DNA from: Leptasterias polaris
Lineage: Eukaryota > Echinodermata > Asteroidea > Forcipulatida > Asteriidae
Reading direction: 5' to 3'
DNA: 64,000 bases
Assembly: GCA_037783415.1 (NCBI GenBank)
Contig: JAZGTN010000007.1
Coordinates: forward strand, 4,113,501 to 4,177,500
In this document: one piece after another, positions 1-11,400 of the stretch
Numbering within the stretch: position 1 is the stretch's first letter
Layout of the letters: each line of letters opens with the position of its first letter
Notes under the pieces: generated by a model
Databases searched by the model: none
What the model saw: only the letters and a program-made list of their open reading frames with translations
Told to the model about the DNA's origin: nothing
Program-made: the position numbers and the translations under genes

Positions 1-95
1 CAGCTACGGCTACGTCACTGCATCATCATGCGTTAACAGATAGGACAGTCTTAGCAACACCCATAGCAACAGTCGTAGCCATAGCCGTAGTCGCC

Positions 96-261
96 AATAG
101 ATCGATCCATTAAGCCCCGCCTCCTTACGAGTTGACCAATCACAGCCGCGAAACCCGATCACCATTAGTGCAAAGATCACCAAACGGCTCAAATGGTGAT
201 CAGATTTCGCGGTTGTGATTGGTCAATGAGAAATGGGCGTGGCTTAATGGATCGGTGTATT
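96..261. mobile_element. Palindromic MITE, family A, copy 1
   Basis: A 166-bp near-palindrome. Both ends carry a CGATCCATTAAGCC-like sequence and the middle carries GATCACC arms. Two further copies in the window (30235-30400, 54662-54829) have nearly the same length and sequence, so the ends are well defined. No coding capacity. Confidence 0.85.
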
Positions 262-815
262 CAGATACTGACTTATTCATTTACCAAGCTTTTTTAATAG
301 CATACCAATAGACCCTTCCCACGAAATATGTAAACTGCATGTCGCGCGTGAGCACTAAAACTTTGGTTGGAAAAATACATCGCGCCTTTTTGTATTGGGC
401 TGATGGTGGCGTGACGCAGACGCGTTTGTGCATCTGCTTAGTGAATATATCTATATGGCGTTTACCAACCAATAGGGTCTGTGCACATGTGTGAATGTAA
501 TTAGCCTATTTAATTAGATTAAAGGAAATATTTTTGGGTGGAGTTAGAATGGTAAATATGAAAAATAGCACATTTGCTGCCAATGCCACGTACAGCATCA
601 GGAAATTTACACAAGTACGTACTCAGCTGGACCCGGTTACATTCTACCTCATAATTCACAAATTTACAATTGAATATTCTCCATCAGCCAATCATGCAGA
701 CTATTAGCTACAAAGTGGGGGTTTGGTTTTCATGCTGCCTTGCTTCTAAATTACCCATGAAGAAGGAGAATGGCGCTAGATACAGCAATTTTGCTTCAAG
801 CAACTGTGATATTAA

Positions 816-1119
816 AGGGTGTGTACAGCATTGGTATTATCGTCAAAGACCAGTATCCACAATAACAAACCTATGACAGTTTCAGCTTAATTGGTCTTTG
901 GAGTCATGACAAAACAGTGAAAACCCCCATTATATGTTTTCAAACATCAGATTTTTTCACCAAAGACTAATTGTTTTACTAATTTCCTAAAAACTAAAGC
1001 TCTTCAAGCAAAACTATTTCAAGGGAAGTTTTCCACCATGACCGTCTTTATACCATGTAAGTTAGGTGCACATCTGTGAACATTTATATTTTCAATCTTA
1101 CCAATGTTGTACACATCCT
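816..1119. mobile_element. TTAA-flanked MITE, AGGGTGTGTACA termini
   Basis: TTAA precedes AGGGTGTGTACAGCATTGG, and at the other end CCAATGTTGTACACATCCT is followed by TTAA. Non-coding, about 304 bp. The same family recurs at 7012-7375 and 40294-40906. TTAA targets with purine-purine-G termini fit Kolobok-class MITEs (inference). Confidence 0.75.
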
Positions 1120-1973
1120 TTAAGTGCAAGATATTCCATTTTTGTATTGACTTGACGATTCCATACATGTTAACAGTGTGTACTTACATGAGCGCTGACA
1201 AAGGCTCTGCAGTCAATCTTGTCAGCATTTACCAGCATGGCCTCAGCTTTCACTAGTGGAGCCTGGGTACAAGACATGAATGACACATCATTTATGGTTT
1301 CTTTTTATATGAAATGCCCAGAATATACATGTAGTCAGACTATTTTTAAGCGGTCTTCTGGATTTTCCCCCACCCCCAAAATTCAAGCCCTTGATAGGCA
1401 CTTCATCCTCAGTGTTTTCAAAGTCCTGCTAGGAAAAAAAGGATAATCGGTAACATTTGGTGTTTGATATGGGGCATATCAGTACCCCCTCCCTATTCAG
1501 GCATGCAACTCTTCAGCTGAAAAAAGCGGAAAATTACCGATCAACGATGTCTTTCCTAATGGACGCCATCGTCATTTTTCGAGCAAACACCCGGTGTCTG
1601 GTTCCCGCCGCATCCCCTTATACAAAAAGCAATAAAAACACTACGGAGCCAGACTGTGCAAAAAATAGTGTAGAAGGTATGCTGTACGAGGAGAATTTGT
1701 GTCTGTGTCCGGACTGTGCAATGCTTTTGTATGTGTAAACTTCCGCGGAGCCAGACTTTAAGAACCCTGAACCTTTATTTCTTTTCAATAAGCAATGTTT
1801 CCTTCAGCGGGATTTTTTTGTTCATGCAGCGTGATTGTTTTTGGACGCGGATTTTTTTTCGTTACGGCGGGATTCTATTTTTAAAAAAGCGGAAATCCGC
1901 GGATCGGCGGAAGAGTTGCATGCCTGCCTATTGTGTCTTCATTGTGTGCTGGAATCTCAGGAAATCTTTAGAG

Positions 1974-2259
1974 GAATGTGATAGGCTGTTGAAAAAAACC
2001 ACCTGAACTCTGAGCGCAAAGTGCGAAAACTTGCGAGCACGTAGCCCACTAATAACATTTATATTTTGCTTAAAAAGCCCTACTCTGCAAACTGGGGCAT
2101 TATATTTGGTTCTATATATTTATTTTTTTATGAATTTGGTCTAAAAAATTAAATTAGACATTTTGGTTTGGGGGGGGGGGGGAGGAAAAAAAAACTGATC
2201 CCTTTTTGGGAGGGCAAAAAAAAAGGATTTCTGGTAAAAATGGAGAAATCACATCCCTG
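1974..2259. mobile_element. MITE with CAGGGATGTGAT termini, degraded copy
   Basis: Homologous to 18462-18731 throughout; the left terminus is mutated (GGAATGTGATAGG). A poly-G tract (2170-2182) has grown inside it. Confidence 0.7.
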
Positions 2260-2305
2260 GTCTGTGCAAAGGGAAAATAGTGGTTTCAAGAATAGGAACA
2301 CTGGA

Positions 2306-2331
2306 GGGGGGGGGGGGGGGGGGGGGGGGGG
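2306..2331 (+). repeat. Poly-G tract (26 G)
   Basis: Uninterrupted G run in the left-edge plastin intron. Similar runs: 34160-34184 (25 G), 53800-53826 (broken), 28066-28078, 58580-58594; C runs at about 40182, 40450 and 59798. Base counts in such runs are prone to assembly error. Confidence 0.85.
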
Positions 2332-2465
2332 TACCCCATAACGGGTATGGAATAATCAGTAGGATTTAAACCTGCACCCCTTGCAGGGCCCATTCTCATG
2401 GCTCTGCTTACCGGTAAATTCTCAATATCTCAACCTTTAAAAAAAATAAAAATAAAAATTCTTAC

Positions 2466-5400
2466 AGCAGAGAGGTTGACATGATTAAGTTGGGCCTCTC
2501 GTGGAGAAATTTGCCTCAGCAGAGTGTCGTAGACCTCAGTATCCTTGATGTCCTCACCAAAGTTGGCAATACGACGGCTGCTACCTGTGGACAGTTGAAA
2601 CAATCAAGAGTATAAATTAACAGGGTATAGACCATGTGACCTTACATGTTTACAAAAGAGCCACAGAGCCTGGACTTCCAGCAGGCACAGTTTGTACACA
2701 GCTCAATGGAAGAAAACAACAAATCTTATGTATTATGGAGATTGCACTGTCTGATTTTTCTCAACTTTTGAAATGAAGAAAGGGGGGACATCTCAAAAGC
2801 TGTACATCTGTTGCTTTTGTAACTCTTGAATTTACGTGAAAATTATGACACAAAACGTAAAGTTTCCCAGCCTGTGGTGTATCTTGCCCGTCAGGAAATG
2901 CATTAGAATGTACAAGGTCACCACTCTGCAAGGTATGGTCTACATTGTACAAAAATGTAGCGCATTCAGGGCTTGTTGCACAAAATCTTTAATGGCCCAG
3001 AATTCTTTTTACCAGACCAGAATCAAATTAAGAAAACAATTCCATAACATGCATTCAAGTTAATAACCGTTTTAATTTCAACAAGCGCTAAGAAATATTG
3101 AGTTGATTGATTTCATTTGTCTTTAATGATAATAATAATAATAATAATAACCAATTTTTATATAGCGCTTTTCACACCCGAAGGGCGTCCCAAAGCGCTT
3201 CCAACATTATTACCATTATTATGATGTCAATAATCAGTAGAATTGAAAACTATTTTATCAGACTGGAAAGTCAACATTTGAACATATTATTTTTGTTCAA
3301 GATGAAATCACTTTGAGGTATTATTCTTCATTATTATTCAATTAAAAAACACAAGACCGCCGGGCTTGTCTGGTCAAAAGTTTACTGGCCCGACACCAAC
3401 AAATACTGGCATCAGGCCTGTGGTCTAGTGTAAAATTAGAGCCTTGGCAACGTACATAATAGACTTAAATGTGATGTTCTGGTAGTGAAACCAAGGATGC
3501 CTCCGAAGCAAACTTATCACTGTTACTCCAAAACCTGAGGGAACCAGTAGATAAGGGTGATTGCAAAGAACCACAAACACCTACTTTTCCACAATGAATA
3601 CTTTTTTCTGTGCGCAAGTACACAAGATCTACGGCTGTAAGTCACATCTAAGCCCTCGAGAAAGACACTGCTAGGGTCGAAACGTCAGGCCATTAACTCT
3701 TTTGTGCATGTATACCGTACATGTACATGTACATGTAGGTCCTTTTGGTTAGTAAACAGTTTGCAGTGCTTCTAATTTCTCATTCCCATGCTGAAAGATT
3801 TTGTTTCGTCAATTATTTTAGTTTAACGTAGTTTATGACCTAGAAAATTATACATGTTGTTGGAATGTAATACTAAGTGATAACAAAATATGAAAGTAAA
3901 ACCAATTCAACAATATAACGAAGAAAACCCGAGAATTAAACTTGACCTCAGCTTCCGGTTATTGCAAAATATTAAGAATTTTGTGCTCACCTCCGATCAT
4001 AAAACTTATGTAAACGCTTGTTTTGGATGCGCTATTATAATCGCCAGATGCTGTAATTGCAAAGCGAACCCTTTTCATTGCAGTCTATGGTGTTGAGGCG
4101 TCGGAATTCTTCTTTAAACTGCGATACGGGTCAATTTAAAACCCGTTTGACCTTCACGAACGAATCTGCGTAAGGGGTTTCTAAAAAGTTAAAATCAAAA
4201 AAGCATCCTTGTCCCAGAGTTTTAATTTGTTTTTAATAATAATTAACACACTTTGGCGTATTTTTTTAAAAAGCTAAAACTAATTTCATAAAATTGTATG
4301 ATTTATTTTTGTTGTTCAGATTTTGTCATGAGATATAATTTAAAACAAAGATTTGATTTCAGAAATAAAAATGTTCTTCGTTTGACGTGTTTTCTCGTTC
4401 GGATACGCGCGAGACTTGCACAGTCTATTGCCAAAGACCAGTATCCTCACTTGGTGCATCCCAACATACATGTACAATGTATGCATAAAATATTAACAAA
4501 CCTGTGAAAATTTGGTCTCAAATGGTCATCAAAATTGCAAGAAAATAATGAAAGAGAAAACAAAAATTGGCATAGAATTGTGTGCTTTCAAATGCCTGAG
4601 AAAGACTTCATGCCTTTAGCCTTTCTCAGATTCAAATATTTGAGTGAGAAATTACCTCCTCCTCAAAAAATATATTACTTCAGAGGAAGTCGTTTCTCAC
4701 AATGTTTTATACTGTCAGAAGTTCTCGGGCGCTTCTAACCAAGTAAGTTTTTATGGTAATGTATTTCTTGAGTAATTACCAAATGTGTCCACTACCTTTA
4801 AGAACACAAGCATCGTGACCAGCCAGGCCAGGATTTGAACCCACACTCTGACCCTGTGACTGACAGAACTGGAATACGTTGCACTAGACCAATCAGACAT
4901 GACATGCAGATTATTTTAAATGCTTCCTTGAAGTGTAATACATGGCATGGGTTAAAACACCATGTTCCGACCACGGCCGAAATTCCAAACTGTTGATAAG
5001 CGAAGGGGTCAGCATAATACATTAACCTATTATCAGGCATGATATTTGGTTTCTTGGGAAAAAGTAGAAACTTGTGTATTGAGTACAAGGGCTGAGGAGA
5101 TGTACACAAGTTGTAGGCTTTAGAAGACTTTTCAGGCAAAATAAAACAAATTCAGATTTTTTTCAAGGGCAAAACAAATCTGGAAAAGGACTAAAATAGG
5201 AGGAATATCATGCCTGTAAATACATTGCGACTAGTTAAACTTTCAGAAATTTACTTGTTTGCATAAAAATTATGAGCAATTTACGTTTGAATCTTTATGT
5301 AAAATTCATTTTAAAAAAACAATTCAAATCAAGTTGTAAAAGACCAGGGCCCAATTTCATGGCTTTGCTTACCGTTAGCAAAGAATCGGCGCTTACGGAA

Positions 5401-8400
5401 GCAGGGAATTCCGTGCTTACGTCAAGCGTATTTCACGGGTTTGGAAGGAATTTTTGCGTGTGCGTAGTCCACGTTCCTAGGCATTCTACGCTTACACAGC
5501 TAGCGCATAAATTCGGAGCTTGCTCGGTAAGCGGAGAATGGTGATCGCAAGTGCAGAATTCGGTGGTAAGCAGAGCCATGAAATTGGGCCCTTGTGGTTT
5601 CACCACAGTGCATGTGGTCTCCCTTCTGTGCTACACAGCTTTATCTAAGCCACGAACACCTTGACAAAAGACTATCTTACTGGAGGATATAAAAATTGTG
5701 TATAAATCTACAGGACATTATCTAGGGTCAGTAAACTTTAATCAAACCCGCTGGAGTTGTTCTGAAAACACTGTTTCCTCTGGGCTCAATTTCAGTGAGC
5801 TGGTTAGGCACAAAACAATTTTGCATTTGTTTAAGTTACTAGCCAAAATGTCATGCCATACATGTCTGTACCATATGTGACTGGTTTTGAGTTACATGTA
5901 GTTTCTGCTTTCCCTGAATTTGTTTAGCAATATTTTCTGTTTAAGCAACTCTCTGACATTGGGCCCTAGCTGAAGAACTGATGGTTTTGTTTGTAAAAAT
6001 TCAAATTGAAAAATGAATCAAAATGTACTCGGTATGCAAATTGACAAGAACATGAGCAAGGTGTGGTTACAGAAAGTTGCAAGGTGGACCACCTCACCCC
6101 TGCTCACCTTTGAAGGACCAGGGCTTGATTTCACCAAGAGCTATAGACCATGTTACCTTTGTGGCGTGTCGTGGCCGAGTGGATAAGAGCACCGAACTCA
6201 AGCTTTGGTGTTTCTGATCAGCAGAGTGTGGGTTCGAATCCCAGTCGTGACACGTGTGTCCTTAAGCAAGACACTTAACCACATGCTTCGTCCTTCGGAT
6301 GGGACGTAAAGCCGTAGGTCCCGTGTGTTGTGTAATGCACGTAAAAGAACCCAGTGCACTTATCGTAAAGAGAAGGGGTTCGCCCCGATGTTCCTGGTTT
6401 GATTGGCTGCATATTGCGCCACAGCACCTTGTAAACCATTACATGGTGCTATGCAAAGGAATAGGTCTCATACTTCAACACGTAACCCCACATACCTTGT
6501 AGGAAAAATACTGCTAGCGCCATGATCTAGATGGAATGGCGCTATATAAAATCCCGCTATTATTATTATTATTATTATTACAAAGTGGTGACCTTGTAGA
6601 TTCTAAAGCGTTTCCCGCCGGGCAAGATACTACACAGGCATATGGGAAAATTGACATTTTGTGTCATAATTTTCACATAAATTCAAGAGTTACAAAAGCA
6701 ACAGCTGTACAGCTTTTGAGATGTCTCCCCTTTCTTCATATAAAAAGTTGAGAAAAATCAGACAGTGCAATCTTCATAAAACATAAGATTTGTTGTTTTC
6801 TTCCATTGAGCTGTGTACAAATGTGCCTGCAGGAAGTCCAGGCTCTGTGGCTCTTTTGTAAACATGTGATGTGGCTCTTTTGTAAACATGTGATGTCACA
6901 GGTCACATGGTCTATAAAGACTGATCTTAACTGTGAAGACTCAATCTTAATTGCAAAGCAACATGTCCCAATACAAATCACTATGGTAGTACAGTACACA
7001 ACTCATCTTAAAGGGTGTGTACAACACTATTGAAAATATAAATGTTTAAAAATTTGCCCAGAACTTACATGGTAATGTATAAAGATAGTCATGGTGGAAA
7101 ACTTCCCTTGTAATAGTTTTGCTTGAAATGCCATAGTTTTTTTTTGGAGTAAAACAATAGTCTTTGTCACGCGTGATAAAATACGATGTTTGAAAACAGT
7201 GAAAACATATACATATACATGTACATGTATCAGGGTTTTCCGCTGTTTTCTCATGACTCCGAAGACCTATTGAGCTTAAACTATCACAGGTTGGTTATTT
7301 TATGTATACATGTATGTTAGGTCACATCAAGTGTGGATACAGGTATTTGGCAATTAACAATGTTGTACACACCCTTTATTTAAGATGAATCTTAACTAGC
7401 TCTTTGTGAAATCGAGCCCCCTGGGCAACTTTGCCTTAGATATGAGCCGGGAAAAACTCAGTGACTTTGCAAAACTGTATGCAATTTTAGATGAACTTGC
7501 CACCATGGTAGCCTTTGGCATTGAAACCTTTCCCATGCTATCGAATGCCCCAATCAACAGAGAATAAATGTGTCATGTTTCACAAAGTTCCAATAAAATG
7601 TAATCAGAGGAAAAGATGCAGCTGGTGTTGGGTGTTGCTGATGGGAGTGTGATTTCACAGTTTAGGAATAACCCACATCCTGCTCACACAACAGGATATG
7701 GACCATTACATTTCCCTTTTTAGTCTCTCTTTGGATAGTCGAGCCTAACCAGGAAGTATAGTATAGATAACATCGATATTGTATTTTGTTTTTGTGTGTT
7801 TCATTTGTGTGTGTGTGTAAACTGAAAGTGTAATTGACTCTTGTCCAGGATAAATGCTGCCTTGATAAATGTTTGACAATACCCAAATTTCAAAACCTAC
7901 GAACACTAACACATCTATATTTTGTACAGTGCACTATTTCAAGACACACATGTACTGTGGGGGACTGCTCTATGTTCCAACACCCTTATGTTCCAACAAT
8001 CCTATGGTCCGATAATGAATTTATTTATTCATTTATTGATAACCAACAGGTTGGTTAACCGCCACTAACAGGTATCATCAAATAAGAAATAAGAAAGTAT
8101 TGATTACATTCAATAACATACATGTATTTAAGAAAACTGTAAAAAGTAAAAATTTATTTAACAACGAAAACATTATTTTGAATTAATTACCTTTTCAAGG
8201 TAATCATTTAAAGTAATCAGAGTTTGTCTTTACCCCTTATGATGAACACGCAAAGATTAGGATTAGAATTTAAAAAAATACATCAGGGGTGTTTGAACAT
8301 ACATGTAGGGCTGTCCGAACATCTGGTTTGTAACAGTACATGAATCATGTAGGCCTATGTTAACAGAGACTATAGCAGCCACAAGCAGCTTGTACTAAAA

Positions 8401-11400
8401 CGCCCATAGCGGCCGCAAAGTTTAACCTACTATTCACATAAAGACGTCAAAGTAAAAAGTCATGGCCGCATATGAAATTTTCTGATGTAGTACGTTTACA
8501 TAGTATCTCAATTTCTAAACAAGAAACTAAATTTTCACTTTAATTTTATTTATGCTGACATTTTTACTGACATAATTTGAATAAAGAAACTAACAATATT
8601 AGCAATGTCTGGGCACTTTGTGGTGATTATACAGAAATGAATGGTCTCTAAAGGGTAATTACTGAGTTGATGGCTGGCTTTCGTCTCCGTCCATTTAATA
8701 ACAGCAGCTAGACATCAAGCAAGACCAGTACTTTGCATTGAGCACAGGGTACTTCCACTTTTATTCCCAATTATAAATTACCTTTTACGGAAAAATTGTT
8801 AAAATAATCAGAATTCGTCAATTTTCTTTTGCCAATACTTATCACAAGTTGCTCAAATCATGTTGCAGGGCCATTTTTCAGGTTGATGAATTTTTGCATG
8901 GCACCTGACCTTATCTCTTACAAATAATTAATTATTCTCTTACAAATAATGAACTTCACCCTTTTAACGGGGTTGTGTCGTTCTGATCAAAGCCGGCCTG
9001 TTGGCTGTACATGGAATTATGAACTCTCAACCAGTTACTGCACGTGCGCGCCCTCCCCGTACCATGACCCCATTTACATTACATCCAGAAAGGTGGATCA
9101 GGATCAGACCCAGATCGGATCCAGCAATGTGGATTAACGGCTAGTGCAAACGCAAAAAATCAGACCCGGTTCTAAATCCACCTTTCTGGATCTAGTGTAA
9201 ACGCGGTGTGAATCAATGGAGAGCACGCACACGCCTGCTGTAACTACAGATGAGAGTTCATAATTCCATGTACAGCCACAGGCCTATTTTGATCTTGATG
9301 ACACAGCCCCCTTTAACCTTCAAATATACTTTTCAGTCACTAAAGAAAAACTACAAAGTCTCATTTTTAGGGAAGACCAAGGAGCCACAAAAAAGTGTCT
9401 GAATATAATTATATGCTTTCTTTGTTTTCTAAACAAAACCAAACAAAATACTCTACCCCTTTGCACAGAGGTGTGATCAAACAAAACTGAAAAAAACTTC
9501 TCTCAGACATTGAAGAAACAGAGTATGGAACATTAAACCAAAATGGTTCCAAATCATCAAGAAAAAAAACAAGAAAAGAAAAACCTGGAAACTGGATAAC
9601 CTCAAAACATGACCAAGTATTTGTCTACATGTACAATGGTATTGGCATGTACTTACGGTCCAGTCAGACAGATAATAAAGTGCATCTTTTTTCATTTACT
9701 TTTTTTTTTTTTCTGTTTCAAGTCTGTTTGAACTGGCACATTGCCAAGCTAAAACAGTCACCACAGATGAAAGTTCTGTGGCTTCATCACATGTGTGATT
9801 TACATCAGAACATGATGTACATGTAGGTCAGAACTTTATCTTAAATTTCAATTTTCCTGTCGTTTATCATGTTTATTTCAACCACAATTTCCATTTCACT
9901 TGCTGTCTTCCTGAATTCAACAAATTTGACTAATGAGGAACCAAATATCACACAAGTGTAGCCTGATCGGTTTCCTAAAATAAATATGAATTTTGGTCTT
10001 AGATTTCTATTCCAAATTGGGCCCAGTTTCATAAGGTTGTTCAGCGAAAAATAATGCTCGTCAGATTAAAATGTTTAAACCTGCAAGGGCACCAGTTGCA
10101 CAACTACTAATGTGTTTTGTAATGCCTTTGTTATAGCATTTAAAGCACTGTGACATGTATGACTTATGAGATCTTTCTATAGATAGGTTGCAGTATGACG
10201 TAAGTCGGCCATCTTTACGGGCAGTTTGGAACACACAGTCATGCGTTACGCGTGAGAACGGCGTGCAGCACGCGCACATTTCACCAAACTCATTGCATGA
10301 TTGGTTTGTGAATGACGCGGCTGCGTTAATAATTTGAGCGCTTGACGCGCCTGCAAGCCAAAATGCGATTTGCCCGTAAAGATGGCGTCTACTGGGAACT
10401 ATCTATAAGGGTTAACACCAATAAGGTACTCAATGCACTGGAAGAAAGAAAAAGAATCTGGGCCAAATTTCATAAAGCTGTTTAGTACGAAATACTGCTT
10501 TATAACATGTATAATAGCAAATGTCTTTGCTAAGTGAAAATTGATTGGGACACCAGACAAAACAATGTAAATTTCATGGGATTTTTATCTATCTTATTTA
10601 TCTTATGGTAAGTGTACTTTAATTCTCAACAGAAATGAAAGATATCTATCAGGTTCATAGTCAACATTTTTTCAAAAAGATGTTACAAAACGAGGTTTTG
10701 TTATCAATTGACAAATACAAGACTATCGGGCTTGTCTGGTTGTGATTTTACTGGCCTGACGCTAAAATCACTGGCCTCGGGTCTGAGATCCAGTGTTAAT
10801 TTCGAGACCTGCAGATGACAGTCCAGCACAGCATTCTGTCTTTTAAATTCCTATGACTTACAATACTACATCACTGACATCACAACCCTTTCAGCACCTT
10901 TTATTAATGCTGTTGGCCAAGGTCGTTCAACACTAATGGGCTAGTCTATATATGTACATGTAAGAGTCCTTCTCTATTGAATTTTCTTTAATCTCAGCAC
11001 AATGTTAAAATGGTTTTGTCGGTCAGGGATTTAAGACTATGCCTGCAATCTAGACCATGATGACTGTATTTGACCATGGATTCATGCTTCCTGCTTGTAA
11101 TGTGATAATATATAGTTTTATTCCGTGTTTAAGAAATGGCGCATTTAGCAGGCATTCCCACAGACTTGTGCACAAACCATAATCTCCACTTCACCCTTCA
11201 ACCCAACTCAAAAATTGTAAATATCGTCCTGTCAGTGAGTGCACGATAGTATTATCATATAACAGCATTTAACTCTTTCAGCCCCAAGTTCTTTTGACAA
11301 ACAACCTGACAACTGCAGGAGCCCACATTTGACCACTCAAAAATTGTAAATATCGTCCTGTCAGTGAGTGCACGATAGTATTATCATATAACAGCATTTA

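Larger units (their letters stand above)
1..2465. other. Plastin intron (left edge), repeats only
   Basis: No further plastin exon is visible. The stretch holds a palindromic MITE (96-261), a TTAA-flanked MITE (816-1119), a CAGGGATGTGAT-type MITE (about 1974-2259), and two G-runs. The longer run is 26 G at 2306-2331. Short open frames here are not gene-like. Confidence 0.6.

Noticed and set aside
6165..6245. Possible tRNA gene
   Set aside because: Boxes A and B are present but the acceptor stem and anticodon arm do not fold as a tRNA, and the body and tail show it is a SINE. The same applies to 42637 and the other copies.
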